NCBI GenBank assembly: GCA_031277795.1
Contig: JAITLQ010000007.1
Coordinates: 267,659-331,658, forward strand
Source: Arthrobacter sp.
Lineage (GTDB): Bacteria; Actinomycetota; Actinomycetes; Actinomycetales; Micrococcaceae
Length of the DNA: 64,000 bases
Reading direction: 5' to 3'
The notes beneath the pieces are model-generated. The model searched no databases. It was not told the DNA's origin and worked only from the letters and a program-made list of their open reading frames with translations. A program made the translations under genes and the position numbers. This document shows, piece by piece, positions 17,001-24,493 of this stretch. The first letter of the stretch is position 1. The number at the start of each line of letters is the position of its first letter.

Positions 17001-17615
17001 AAGGACCTCGAGATCCGTGGCGCCGGAAATCTGCTGGGCGGGGAGCAGTCCGGGCACATCGCCGGGGTCGGCTTTGACCTCTACCTGCGCCTTGTCGGGG
17101 AGGCCGTCTCCGACTACAAGGGTGAGGCCTCTACGGCGCCGGCGGAGATGAAGATCGAGCTGCCGCTGAATGCCCATCTGCCCGAGGACTACGTGCCGGG
17201 CGAGCGCCTGCGCCTCGAGGCGTACCGGAAGCTGGCCTCCGCCGCGACGGAGGAGGCGGTGCTCTCGGTGATCGACGAGCTGAAGGACCGCTACGGGGCC
17301 CTGCCGCCGCAGGCCCTGCTGCTCGTGGACATCGCGCGGCTGCGCATGTCGGCGCGGGCGGCCGGCCTGGGCGACATCGCTGCCCAGGGCAACTTCATTC
17401 GCTTCGCGCCTGCGGACCTGCCCGAGTCCAGGCAACTGCGCCTCAAGCGCATGTTCCCCGGCTCGCTCGTGAAGCCGGCGCTGAACTCCGTGCTGGTGCC
17501 GTTCCCCAAGAAGTCCGGGGTGGGAGGGGCCAAGCTCGAGGACGGAGAGCTCCTGGCGTGGGTGCAGCACGTCATCGACGTGATCTTCTCCTCGGAGCCG
17601 GCCCCGGAGCGCTGA
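14019..17615 (+). CDS. mfd: Transcription-repair coupling factor Mfd
   Basis: Displaces stalled RNA polymerase and recruits UvrA to transcription-blocking lesions. The 1198-residue protein has the complete domain series: UvrB-like N-terminal domains, the CarD-like RNA-polymerase-interaction domain near 510-585 (HDAHGIGKF), and the DNA translocase with Walker A GDVGFGKTE (lysine near 681) and the DEEQ box near 775. The RecG-like TRG motif region (HQLRGRVGRG) and a C-terminal TRCF domain follow. The GTG at 14019 is chosen over an upstream in-frame extension because AGAAGG precedes it by 7 nt and similarity starts there. The gene is divergent from the DUF2505 gene. Palindromic element B starts 36 nt after the stop. 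Confidence 0.97.
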   Translation: MPLNGLRSALLADPTYARVRTAATRGPGPEDEREIAAPEGLRPPLVADIADGLLEGFAAGGGTGAAPIALVVTPTGRAASDLAANLSSYLPAGAVEEFPSWETLPHERLSPRSDTVGRRLSVLRRLHVRDAALRVVVAPVRAVLQPVVDGLGALEPVRFAVGEELDFEGAVRALADAAYARVDLVAHRGEFAVRGGIIDVFPPTQDHPVRIDFFGDEVDSLTFFSVADQRSLLGEDASLRELTCPPCREMLLTDHVRATARTLADSMPSSRDMLEKIAQGIAVEGMESLAPLLVEKLVPVASLIPAGSIMLVVDPERVSSRAQDLLETNREFLEAAWSTASDGGAAPVDLSQAGAAETGFATLGQTRADVFSAGLAWWTLTALGADEELEQEGVTQRIAAREPQAWKGDVGQMLSFVGSRMADDWSVVLVTDGPGPAQRLAELFHEAGIPCQRVDSVDGALTPGLIEITQAPAGHGFVFDELKLGFLTEADVLGRASSAAARGGKKLAARRRNAVDPLSLTEGDYVVHDAHGIGKFVELASRKAGGGSREYLVIEYASSKRGQPGDRLFVPTDQLDQITRYVGAETPSLSKMGGSDWANTKSKAKRAVKEIAGELIRLYSARMASRGHAYAADTPWQAELEAAFPFVETPDQLTTIDEIKADMEREVPMDRLVSGDVGFGKTEVAVRAAFKAVQDGKQVAVLVPTTLLARQHFETFSERYAGFPVRVRALSRFQSAAESKDTVEGLKNGTVDVVIGTHRLLSSEVQFKDLGLVIIDEEQRFGVEHKEALKKMRTDVDVLAMSATPIPRTLEMSLTGIRETSTLATPPEERHPVLTYVGPYTDKQVGAAIRRELMREGQVFYVHNRVSSIESVAGQLRELVPEARVAVAHGKMSETRLEQIMVDFWERKFDVLVSTTIIETGLDIANANTLIVDRADMYGLSQLHQLRGRVGRGRERAYAYFLWNVEKPLGEVALERLKAVAAHNELGSGYQLAMKDLEIRGAGNLLGGEQSGHIAGVGFDLYLRLVGEAVSDYKGEASTAPAEMKIELPLNAHLPEDYVPGERLRLEAYRKLASAATEEAVLSVIDELKDRYGALPPQALLLVDIARLRMSARAAGLGDIAAQGNFIRFAPADLPESRQLRLKRMFPGSLVKPALNSVLVPFPKKSGVGGAKLEDGELLAWVQHVIDVIFSSEPAPER

Positions 17616-17650
17616 CCCTCACCCTCACGTGGCATCTGCACCCCTTCGGC

Positions 17651-17702
17651 GCTTTCTCACCGTCCCCCGGGCGGTGCGGAGGCGCTCAGAGGGTGAGAAA
17701 GC
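17651..17702. repeat. Dispersed palindromic element, copy B
   Basis: Outer arms GCTTTCTCACC (17651-17661) and GGTGAGAAAGC (17692-17702) are perfectly complementary. Inside, CACCGTCC-CCC-GGGCGGTG can form an alternative hairpin. The right half matches copy A (6568-6601) at most positions. Like A it starts about 30-35 nt after a gene stop (mfd) and lacks a T-run. Confidence 0.6.
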
Positions 17703-17834
17703 CGTGTCGGCATGCGCCAGGCCCGGTCGGGACGGTTCCCCGCGTAGCCCCGCGCTCGGTTTTTCACCCCTGACCGCCTCCCGCGGGTCGCTGCGCGCCA
17801 CCGAGCCGCGCGTCGTCGTGCCCCGACTGAATTC

Positions 17835-17899
17835 TCACGGCGCACCTGCTTTTTCACGGTCACCTTCGCCGTGAGAAAGCAGTTGCGCCGTGATTTTTT
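17835..17899. repeat. 59-bp palindromic element C plus T-run (left flank of the nuclease-like gene)
   Basis: Arms of 25 bp (17835-17859 and 17869-17893) match at 23 positions around the 9-nt loop TCACCTTCG. The element contains four TCACGG/CCGTGA units with 19-15-19 spacing. Six T follow (17894-17899), so in the plus direction it would be an excellent intrinsic terminator after mfd. The same element occurs in opposite orientation at 18980-19038. Confidence 0.85.
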
Positions 17900-17976
17900 G
17901 GGGCGCAAGAGCAGTGCGTACCCCAGCCTGTGGATGACGCCGGGCACGATCGCGCGATCGAGGCCAAGATGGCTGG

Positions 17977-18948
17977 ATGAGTGCACTCGTCCCATGGCGC
18001 GCCGTTGACCAGCTGGTGCGATCCTCCGCGGTCCCCGCCGCGACCGCCGCCGGGTTGCGCCGCTCCGGCGTGCGCCTGGCCAAGGGCTGCTTCGTTCCGG
18101 GAGAGTGGTGGCAAGCAGCACCGCTGTGGGAAAAGTACAGGGCCGTGCTGTCGGCGAGAACGGTGATGCATCCCGGCACGGTGTTTTGCTGTCGCACCGC
18201 CCTCTTGCTGCACGGGGTGGCGCTTGGCCACACTCCGAGCGCGGTGTTCGTGGCTGCGGCCACGCGCTCAGAGGCCGGCCGGCACCCCTCCTCGGTGGTG
18301 GCCGCCGCGGGCTTGTCGACGTTCGCCCCGCGAACTCACGTGCATGTTCATCCGGCTTTCGAGCCGCAACCGGTCGGAGACTTCTCGGTCATGCCCCTCG
18401 ACCTGGCGTTGAGCGAGGTGATGGCGAGGGAACCCGTGGAGGCGTCGCTCCCCGGTCTCGATGCGGCGCTCAGGGCACGGGCCGTGACGGTCGAAGGCCT
18501 CGGCGCGTTGGCCGAGGCACAACCCCTGCGCACCAGAAGGGAGCAAGCGATCGGGGTGTTGGCGGAAGCGGAGCCGCGCAGCGAATCCGCGGGGGAGTCG
18601 CTAAGCCGCGTGGCCATGCTCCGGCTCGGTGTGCAGCGCCCAGAGGTTCAAGTGGAGATCGAGGTGCTGGGCAGGCGGTTGCGCTTGGACTTCGCGTGGC
18701 CGGGCGTGCGCGTCGCGGGGGAATGCGATGGGCGGCAGAAGTACCTCGACTCGTCGATGCGGGCCGCGGGCGCCAGCGAGTGGGACGTGTTGAAAGCCGA
18801 GCAGATGCGTGACGCCCTGATCCGCCGCGAGTACCGCGAGGTGGTGCATTGGAGTGCCGAGGACCGCAAGCCCATCACGCGGTTGCGCGACAAGCTCGTC
18901 GTCGCCGGCGTCCCGGTCGACGCAAGAACGGCGACCCGACTGCGCTAG
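17977..18948 (+). CDS. Actinobacterial protein with C-terminal Vsr/DUF559-like putative nuclease fold
   Basis: A 323-residue protein of a type common in actinobacteria and often labelled hypothetical, DUF559-like or AbiEi-like. The N-terminal part (about 1-150) holds an HTH-like segment (AATAAGLRRSGVRLAKG) and a TALLLHGVALG stretch. The C-terminal part carries the restriction-endonuclease-like pattern ESLSR (about 206-210), LDFAWPGVRVAGECDG (about 236-251), then KY and a terminal E/K-containing helix. The LDF and GECDG acidic residues fit a PD-(D/E)XK active site. Family assignment is from motif memory; nuclease activity is inference. The gene is monocistronic. It is flanked on both sides by inverted copies of a 59-bp palindrome and preceded by a GATCGCGCGATC palindrome (17948-17959). 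Confidence 0.75.
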   Translation: MSALVPWRAVDQLVRSSAVPAATAAGLRRSGVRLAKGCFVPGEWWQAAPLWEKYRAVLSARTVMHPGTVFCCRTALLLHGVALGHTPSAVFVAAATRSEAGRHPSSVVAAAGLSTFAPRTHVHVHPAFEPQPVGDFSVMPLDLALSEVMAREPVEASLPGLDAALRARAVTVEGLGALAEAQPLRTRREQAIGVLAEAEPRSESAGESLSRVAMLRLGVQRPEVQVEIEVLGRRLRLDFAWPGVRVAGECDGRQKYLDSSMRAAGASEWDVLKAEQMRDALIRREYREVVHWSAEDRKPITRLRDKLVVAGVPVDARTATRLR

Positions 18949-18979
18949 CGTGCCCTCCCCGACCCGTCCCGGCGAAAAG

Positions 18980-19038
18980 TCACGGCGATCACGTTTTCTC
19001 ACGGCGAAGGTGACCGTGAGAAAACGGGTAGACCGTGA
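18980..19038. repeat. 59-bp palindromic element D (right flank of the nuclease-like gene)
   Basis: The reverse-orientation relative of element C. Arms are 18980-19004 and 19014-19038; the inner 13 bp and outer 6 bp are paired, with an internal mismatch of about 5 bp. The loop CGAAGGTGA is the exact reverse complement of the loop of element C. The four TCACGG/CCGTGA units keep the same 19-15-19 spacing. Read on the minus strand it is followed by CTTTTCG, so it could terminate leftward transcription from the gene at 19168-19488. Confidence 0.85.
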
Positions 19039-19102
19039 GAAATCGCGTAGGGCAGGGAACGCTTGCAGGCGCAGGCCGCAGAGGGCAGGCGGCACAACGC
19101 AC

Positions 19103-19145
19103 GCGAGGGCGCCGCCACCGGAAAACCGGCGTGCGGCGCCCTCGC
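19103..19145 (-). terminator. Terminator of the small membrane protein gene
   Basis: A perfect 13-bp stem GCGAGGGCGCCGC with its complement encloses an inner CCGG-AAAA-CCGG hairpin, just beyond the stop of the minus-strand gene. Confidence 0.7.
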
Positions 19146-19167
19146 GGACGCTCAGTAGAGAAGAGCG

Positions 19168-19488
19168 TCAGTGCTTGCGAGCGGAGGCGTTCAGCGCCTG
19201 CGCGTACTCGACGTCCACCTGGGCGGCGGCGGCGGCCTCGTTGGCCGTGCGGTCCGGGTGCGCGTCCGAGCGGCCGAACACGTTCATGCCCACGCCGTAG
19301 GCGATGATGCCGCCACCGATGACGGCGACCATGGGCCACCACGCGGCAGCGTGGGAGAAGAGGTCGGCAAAGCTCGTCAGGTAGAAGCCGGCGCACAGCA
19401 CGGCGAACAGCACCACGAAGGTGATGACGTTCGAGACGCCGTGCCCTTCACCGGAGTGGGAGCGGTTCTTTCCATTGGCCGAGTACAC
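19168..19488 (-). CDS. Small two-helix membrane protein
   Basis: A 106-residue protein with a His/Gly/Ser-rich N-terminus (HSGEGHG), two transmembrane helices (about 19-40 and 50-70) and a polar Ala/Glu-rich C-terminal tail. The pattern resembles the short HGxxPAAW-type membrane proteins of actinobacteria, although the exact motif is not present. The GTG start is preceded by AAGGAG at 6-8 nt. It lies 42 nt upstream of the deoC stop region on the same strand, so it may be read from the nucleoside cluster or from its own promoter. Function unknown. Confidence 0.7.
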   Translation of the reverse strand: MYSANGKNRSHSGEGHGVSNVITFVVLFAVLCAGFYLTSFADLFSHAAAWWPMVAVIGGGIIAYGVGMNVFGRSDAHPDRTANEAAAAAQVDVEYAQALNASARKH

Positions 19489-19530
19489 GGATGATCTCCT
19501 TCGTTTGTGTTCGACGCGAGGGCGAGTGAA

Positions 19531-20220
19531 TCAGTAGTTCGCGCCGGACTCTCCACCGTTAACAATAGCAACGCCGGAGCTGGCTCCGAGACGCGTGGCG
19601 CCGGCCTCGATCAACGCGACCGCATCCTCGTAGGAGCGCACGCCGCCGGAGGCCTTCACCCCGAGGTCCGGGCCCACGGTCGCGCGCATGAGCGCCACGT
19701 CGGCCACGTTCGCGCCGCCGCCGTTGAAACCGGTGGACGTCTTCACGAAGTCGGCGCCGGCCTCGACGGAGGCCTCGCACGCGAGCACCTTGGCAGCGTC
19801 GTCGAGCAGCGAGGTCTCGATGATCACCTTGAGGATCGCTCCCTTGGCGTGGGCCACCTCGGCCACGGCGCGGATGTCCGTCACGAGGCGCTCGCGCTCA
19901 CCGGCGCGTGCGGCGGCGATGTCGATCACCATGTCGACCTCGTCCGCGCCGTTGTCGATCGCGTTGGAGGCCTCGAAGGCCTTCGTCGCCGTCGTGGAGG
20001 CACCCAGGGCGAAGCCCACCACGGTGCAGGTCTTGACCTCGGAGCCGGCCAGGGCCTCGGCGACGGTGGAGACCCACACGGGGTTCACGCAGACGGAGGC
20101 GAAGCCGTACTCGCGGGCCTCGGCGGCGACCTGGAGGATCTGCTCTCGGGAGGCCTCGGGCTTCAAGAGGGTGTGGTCGATGTACGTGGCGATCTCGCGC
20201 GGGCCCAGGGTGGTGGTCAT
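19531..20220 (-). CDS. deoC: Deoxyribose-phosphate aldolase
   Basis: Cleaves 2-deoxyribose 5-phosphate to acetaldehyde and glyceraldehyde 3-phosphate. The 229-residue TIM-barrel protein has the DERA motifs: [10 protein letters not shown] near the N-terminus, EVDMVID (proton-relay Asp), the Schiff-base lysine at residue 160 in VKTSTGF, and the second active-site lysine in [12 protein letters not shown] at 20220 with AGGAG 8 nt upstream. An open frame extends further upstream but lacks similarity. It is followed by neighbours that supply its substrate: a phosphomutase and a purine nucleoside phosphorylase on the same strand. Confidence 0.96.
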   Translation of the reverse strand: MTTTLGPREIATYIDHTLLKPEASREQILQVAAEAREYGFASVCVNPVWVSTVAEALAGSEVKTCTVVGFALGASTTATKAFEASNAIDNGADEVDMVIDIAAARAGERERLVTDIRAVAEVAHAKGAILKVIIETSLLDDAAKVLACEASVEAGADFVKTSTGFNGGGANVADVALMRATVGPDLGVKASGGVRSYEDAVALIEAGATRLGASSGVAIVNGGESGANY

Positions 20221-20263
20221 CGCGGTGCTCCTTGGCGTGGAAGGGGTGGAATGAAAGGGGGAA

Positions 20264-20300
20264 AGTGCCCGACGGCGGGTGCCCGCCTCGAGCGGGCGGG
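20264..20300 (-). terminator. Hairpin beyond the phosphomutase stop
   Basis: GCCCGC-CTCGA-GCGGGC (20281-20297) directly after the minus-strand stop, next to a copy of the recurring GTGCCCGACGGCGGGT motif (20265-20280). It is probably a partial terminator between the phosphomutase and deoC genes. Confidence 0.4.
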
Positions 20301-22031
20301 CTACAGCCCCAGCGCGGCGCCGAGGTCGGCGCGCACCGCGGCGAGGCGGGCATCGGCCGCGGCGTCCGCCTCGGCCAGGGCCTCGGTGGAGGCCACGGGG
20401 ACAACCACCTCGAGGTAGCACTTGAGCTTGGGCTCGGTGCCGGAGGGGCGCACGATCACGCGGGTGTTGTCCTCGGTGAGCAGGCGCAGGCCGGTCGTGG
20501 GCGGCAGGCCGTCCACGCCCTCGCCCAGGTCGTCGACGGCGACCACGGCGGAGCCGCCGAGCGTGGCGGGGGAGGCCGAACGCAGTCGGCCCAGGAGCAC
20601 ATCGCGCTCGGAGAGCTCGGCGACGCGCACCGAGATCTGGTCGGTCGCGTAGATGCCGGTGGAGGCGCTGATCCGGTCCAGCTCGGACTGGATGGAGCGT
20701 CCCTGCCCCTTGAGCGCCTGCGCCAGCTCGGCCAGGAGCAGCGCGGCGGAGATGCCGTCCTTGTCGTTCGTGAGGCTCGGGGCCACGTCGTAGCCGAGCG
20801 CCTCCTCGTAGCCGAACGTCAGGCCGGGCACGCGCGCGAGCCACTTGAAGCCCGTGAGCGTCTGGTGGTGCTCAACGCCGGCGGCGGCGCACACGGCGCC
20901 CAGCTGGCGGGAGGACACGATCGAGTTGGCCATGATCGAGGTGCGCCCGGCGGAGCGGTCGCGCTCGATGAGGTAGGAGCCAAGCAGCACGCCGACCTCG
21001 TCGCCGCGCAGCTGGCGCCAGCCGCCGCCCGGCGTGGGGATGGCGGCCGAGCAGCGATCGGCGTCGGGGTCGTTGGCCACCACGAGATCGGCACCCACGC
21101 GCTCGGCCAGCGCCAGCGCCAGGTCCATGGCGCCCTTCTCCTCGGGGTTGGGGAACGCCACGGTGGGGAAGTTCGGGTCGGGGGTCTGCTGCTCGGGGAC
21201 GGGGCGATGCTGCGCGTAGCCGGCGGCGGTGAGCACGGCGTCGAGCGTGTGGCCGCCCACGCCGTGCAGGGCCGTGGAGACGATGGAAAGATCGCGCGCA
21301 CCGGCGTCAGGGGCGGGGGAGAGGGCCACGATGTCGGCCACGTAGCGGGACTCGACGTCACCCTCGTCGCCGGCGGCGGGGAGCACGGTCCAGCCGGTAT
21401 CGGCCACCGCGATGCCGGAGAGGTCCTCGTCCCAGTGGATGGCCTCGGAGATCAGCCCGTCGATGGGCGGCACGATCTGCGCGCCGCGCCCCACGCCCGG
21501 CTCCACGCGCCCGCCCACGTAGACCTTGTAGCCGTTGTCTTCCTTGGGGTTGTGCGAGGCGGTGACCATGACGCCGGCGTCGGCATCGAAGGCCCGCACG
21601 GCCCAGGAGAGCACAGGGGTCGGCAGATGTGTCGGCATGAGCAGAACGTCGAAGCCGGCCGCGACAAACACCCCGGCGGACTCCACGGCAAAGTCGTGGC
21701 TGCGGTAGCGGGCGTCGTAGCCGATGACGACGCGCGGCACGTAGGCGCCCTCGGCCGCGCCGGTGAGGAAGCGCGCGATCCCGGCCGCGGTGCGGCGCAC
21801 CACGGCGATGTTCATGCGGGACTCGCCTGCGCCGATCGCGGCGCGCAGCCCGGCCGTGCCGAACTCGAGCGGGCCGGAGAAGCGCGAGCGCAGGTCAGCC
21901 TCGGCGCCGGCCTGCCCGCGCTCGACGGCCGCGAGAACCTCGCGCAGCTCGGACGCGGTGGCCGGGTCCGGGTCGGCGGCGGCCCAGTCGGCCGCGCGCT
22001 GGATCAGTTCCTCGATGCTGTGATGGTGCAT
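20301..22031 (-). CDS. Phosphohexomutase/phosphopentomutase family protein (phosphomannomutase-like)
   Basis: An alpha-D-phosphohexomutase of 576 residues. It has the phosphoserine loop VTASHNP with the serine at about residue 159, the metal loop NDPDADR, and the sugar-phosphate-binding RPSGTEPK near the C-terminus, in normal order. The length and N-terminal region (FGTAGLR) match the PgcA/phosphomannomutase group found beside deoD in actinobacteria. Family members convert glucose-, mannose- or pentose-1-phosphates. Sitting between PNP and DERA genes, a phosphopentomutase role is plausible here because no deoB-type gene is seen (inference). The ATG at 22031 follows a GAGGGGG stretch. Confidence 0.9.
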   Translation of the reverse strand: MHHHSIEELIQRAADWAAADPDPATASELREVLAAVERGQAGAEADLRSRFSGPLEFGTAGLRAAIGAGESRMNIAVVRRTAAGIARFLTGAAEGAYVPRVVIGYDARYRSHDFAVESAGVFVAAGFDVLLMPTHLPTPVLSWAVRAFDADAGVMVTASHNPKEDNGYKVYVGGRVEPGVGRGAQIVPPIDGLISEAIHWDEDLSGIAVADTGWTVLPAAGDEGDVESRYVADIVALSPAPDAGARDLSIVSTALHGVGGHTLDAVLTAAGYAQHRPVPEQQTPDPNFPTVAFPNPEEKGAMDLALALAERVGADLVVANDPDADRCSAAIPTPGGGWRQLRGDEVGVLLGSYLIERDRSAGRTSIMANSIVSSRQLGAVCAAAGVEHHQTLTGFKWLARVPGLTFGYEEALGYDVAPSLTNDKDGISAALLLAELAQALKGQGRSIQSELDRISASTGIYATDQISVRVAELSERDVLLGRLRSASPATLGGSAVVAVDDLGEGVDGLPPTTGLRLLTEDNTRVIVRPSGTEPKLKCYLEVVVPVASTEALAEADAAADARLAAVRADLGAALGL

Positions 22032-22064
22032 GCTTCCCCCTCGAAAGGCGTGGATACAGACGGT

Positions 22065-22105
22065 GGTGCCCGACGGCGGGTGGTTCCCACCCGCCGTCGG
22101 GCACC
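22065..22105 (-). terminator. Perfect 19-bp palindrome after PNP gene
   Basis: GGTGCCCGACGGCGGGTGG (22065-22083) pairs perfectly with 22087-22105 across a TTC loop, 17 nt beyond the PNP stop. It is built from the GACGGCGGGT motif seen at other intergenic sites. Confidence 0.7.
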
Positions 22106-22121
22106 GAAAAGCGGGTGAAAC

Positions 22122-22949
22122 CTAGAGCTTGGCGACGATGTCGGCGAGCAGGCGTGAGATGCGCGGGCCGGCCGCCTGGCCGGCCTCGATGACCTCGGCG
22201 TGGCTCAGCGGCACGGGCGAGATGCCGGCGGCCAGGTTCGTCACGAGCGAGATGCCGAGGATCTCCAGGCCGGCGTGACGGGCCGCGATCGCCTCGAGCG
22301 CGGTGGACATGCCCACGAGGTGCGCGCCCATCGTCTTGGCCATCTGGACCTCGGCGGGGGTCTCGTAGTGCGGGCCGGTGAACTGGGCGTAGACGCCGTC
22401 CGGCAGCGTGGGATCGACCTCGCGGGCGATGGCGCGCAGGCGCGAGGAGTACAGGTCCGTCAGGTCGACGAACGTGGCGCCCTCGAGCGGGGAATCGGCG
22501 GTGAGGTTGATGTGGTCGGAGATGAGGACGGGCGAGCCCGGTCCGTACTCCTCGCGCAGGCCGCCGCAGCCGTTGGTCAGGACGACCTGGGTGCAGCCGG
22601 CGGCCGCAGCGGTGCGGACGCCGTGGGCCACGGCGCGCACGCCGCGCTTCTCGTAGAAGTGGGTGCGGGCGCCGATGATGAGCGCGCGCTTGCCCGTGTG
22701 CGTGAGCACGGAGCGGATGGTGCCGGGGTGGCCCACCACGGCGGGGGCGTGGAAGCCCGGGATGTCGGCGGCGGAGAGCGTGTGAGTCGTCTCACCGATC
22801 AGCTCGGCGGCCTCGCCCCAGCCGGAGCCGAGGACCAGCGCGATGTCGTGGCGCTCCACCCCCGTCGCTGCGGCGATGGCTGCGGCGGATTCGGCGGCGG
22901 CGGCAAAGGGCTCGGGCATCTGGGCGGCGGCATTGTCGAAGGCAGTCAC
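22122..22949 (-). CDS. Purine nucleoside phosphorylase (trimeric, class II)
   Basis: Phosphorolyses purine (deoxy)nucleosides to base and (deoxy)ribose 1-phosphate. The 275-residue protein has the trimeric-PNP motifs VLGSGWGEAAELI, HAPAVVGHPG, the LTNGCGGL loop, QFTGPHYETPAE and the MGMSTALEAIAARH region with the substrate-binding Met/Ser. GTG at 22949. It is divergent from lpdA with about 80 bp between them, and first in the minus-strand series PNP-phosphomutase-deoC, which together could convert deoxynucleosides to central metabolites. The same neighbours (PNP, phosphomutase, lpdA) occur together in mycobacteria. Confidence 0.94.
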   Translation of the reverse strand: MTAFDNAAAQMPEPFAAAAESAAAIAAATGVERHDIALVLGSGWGEAAELIGETTHTLSAADIPGFHAPAVVGHPGTIRSVLTHTGKRALIIGARTHFYEKRGVRAVAHGVRTAAAAGCTQVVLTNGCGGLREEYGPGSPVLISDHINLTADSPLEGATFVDLTDLYSSRLRAIAREVDPTLPDGVYAQFTGPHYETPAEVQMAKTMGAHLVGMSTALEAIAARHAGLEILGISLVTNLAAGISPVPLSHAEVIEAGQAAGPRISRLLADIVAKL

Positions 22950-23017
22950 GTCCAGGATCTTACCGCCGCCGGGGCGGAAGGGCGGGGTGCAATTGGGTTC
23001 ACGTGGCTCACGTGCGC

Positions 23018-23032
23018 GAGAATGGGAGGGTG
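23018..23032 (+). promoter_or_regulatory. Leaderless promoter -10 and start of lpdA
   Basis: A GAGAAT -10-like hexamer (23018-23023) ends 6 nt before GTG at 23030. This distance puts transcription initiation at the start codon, the leaderless pattern common in actinobacteria. The only purine-rich stretch (GGGAGG) abuts the GTG and is too close to act as a ribosome-binding site. Confidence 0.5.
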
Positions 23033-24436
23033 ACGACTCAAGTGGACCTCAGCTCGCCCCGCCTGGTGATCCTCGGAGGTGGCCCCGGTGGCTACGAGGC
23101 AGCCATGGTGGGAGCCCATCTCGGCGCCCAGGTGACGATCGTGGAGGACGCCGGCATGGGCGGCTCCGCCGTCCTCACCGATGTGGTGCCCTCCAAATCT
23201 CTCATCGCCACCGCCGACTCGGTGCGCCGCGTCATCGGCTCGGCCAAGCTTGGCGTGCGCATGGCCGACGCCGACCCGGAGGAGGGGCGCGTCGACCTCG
23301 GCTTCGTGAACGAACGCCTCATGAAGCTGGCCCACAGCCAGTCGGACGACATCCGCGCCGGCCTCGAGCGCGCCGGCGTTCGCGTCATCATCGGCCGCGG
23401 CACCCTGCTCTCGCCCACGCGCGTCAAGGTCACGGCCATCGAGGGCATCACGGAGCTCGAGGCCGACTACGTCCTCCTGGCCGTGGGCGCCCACCCGCGC
23501 GAGCTGCCGACGGCCGTCCCGGACGGCGAACGCATCTTCACGTGGAAGCAGCTCTACAAGATGCAGGAGCTCCCCGAGCACCTCATCGTGGTGGGCTCCG
23601 GCGTGACCGGTGCCGAGTTCGCCTCCGCGTACAACCTGCTCGGCTCCCGCGTCACCCTGGTCTCCTCGCGCGATCGCGTGCTGCCCGGCGAGGACAAGGA
23701 CGCCGCCGAGCTGCTGGAGGGCGTGTTCGCCTCCAACGGCGTCAACGTGGTCTCCCGTGCCCGCGCCGAGGCGGTCACCCGCACCGAGAACGGTGTCGAG
23801 GTCACCCTCGGCGACGGCCGCACCATCGAGGGCAGCCACTGCCTCGTGGCCGTTGGTGCCATCCCCAACACCGCCGATCTGGGCCTCGAGGCCGCTGGCG
23901 TGAAGGTCAAGGACTCCGGGCACATCGTCACCGACGGCGTCTCTCGCACCACCGCCCCGAACATCTACGCCGCGGGCGACTGCACCGGCGTGTTTGCGCT
24001 GGCCTCCGTGGCCGCCATGCAGGGCCGCATCGCCGTGGCCCACCTCATCGGCGACGCGGTCTCCCCGCTCAAGCTGCACGAGGTGTCCTCGAACATCTTC
24101 ACCTCGCCCGAGATCGCCACGGTCGGCGTGACCGAGGCGCAGGTGCTGGATGGCAAGTACCAGGCCGACATCCTCAAGCTGGATCTCACCACCAACCCGC
24201 GCGCCAAGATGATGAACGTGGACGCCGGATTCGTGAAGATCCTCTCCCGCAAGGGCTCCGGCACGGTGATCGGCGGCGTCGTCGTGGCGCCGCGCGCCTC
24301 CGAGCTGATCTACACGATCGCCCTCGCGGTGCACAAGCGCCTGCACGTCGACGACCTGTCCGAGACGTTCACCGTGTACCCCTCGCTGTCCGGCTCGGTC
24401 TCCGAGGCCGCGCGCCGCCTGCACGTGCACCTCTGA
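23030..24436 (+). CDS. lpdA: LpdA-type flavoprotein NAD(P)H:quinone reductase (dihydrolipoamide-dehydrogenase-like, no redox cysteines)
   Basis: A pyridine nucleotide-disulfide oxidoreductase fold of 468 residues. FAD binding VILGGGPGGYEAA lies at residues 13-25, NAD binding VVGSGVTGAEFAS near 190, the second FAD motif IYAAGDCTGV near 320, and a dimerisation domain with YPSLSGSVSEAARRLH at the end. The usual CxxxxC redox pair in GGTCLNVGCIPSK is replaced by GGSAVLTDVVPSK (Ala47 and Val52). It cannot be a functional lipoamide dehydrogenase. This matches the actinobacterial LpdA (Rv3303c) group, which reduces quinones. GTG at 23030 is preferred because of the leaderless promoter; two upstream in-frame GTG codons exist. 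A strong terminator follows. Confidence 0.88.
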   Translation: MTTQVDLSSPRLVILGGGPGGYEAAMVGAHLGAQVTIVEDAGMGGSAVLTDVVPSKSLIATADSVRRVIGSAKLGVRMADADPEEGRVDLGFVNERLMKLAHSQSDDIRAGLERAGVRVIIGRGTLLSPTRVKVTAIEGITELEADYVLLAVGAHPRELPTAVPDGERIFTWKQLYKMQELPEHLIVVGSGVTGAEFASAYNLLGSRVTLVSSRDRVLPGEDKDAAELLEGVFASNGVNVVSRARAEAVTRTENGVEVTLGDGRTIEGSHCLVAVGAIPNTADLGLEAAGVKVKDSGHIVTDGVSRTTAPNIYAAGDCTGVFALASVAAMQGRIAVAHLIGDAVSPLKLHEVSSNIFTSPEIATVGVTEAQVLDGKYQADILKLDLTTNPRAKMMNVDAGFVKILSRKGSGTVIGGVVVAPRASELIYTIALAVHKRLHVDDLSETFTVYPSLSGSVSEAARRLHVHL

Positions 24437-24453
24437 TCCGCAGCGCAGGCCAT

Positions 24454-24493
24454 CGCCCCGCCGTCCGGTTGGACGGCGGGGCGCTGTTTTTTT
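24454..24493 (+). terminator. Intrinsic terminator of lpdA
   Basis: A 13-bp stem CGCCCCGCCGTCC/GGACGGCGGGGCG with GGTT loop (24454-24483), a CTG spacer and seven T (24487-24493). Confidence 0.93.

Noticed and set aside
17835..19038. Calling the segment between elements C and D a transposon
   Set aside because: No transposase, no target-site duplication that I can see, and each element works as an intrinsic terminator for the adjacent transcript; kept as a hypothesis only.
20232..22118. A 628-codon plus-strand frame antisense to the phosphomutase
   Set aside because: The minus-strand frame contains complete catalytic motifs; the plus-strand frame is a His/Gly/Val-rich shadow without domains.
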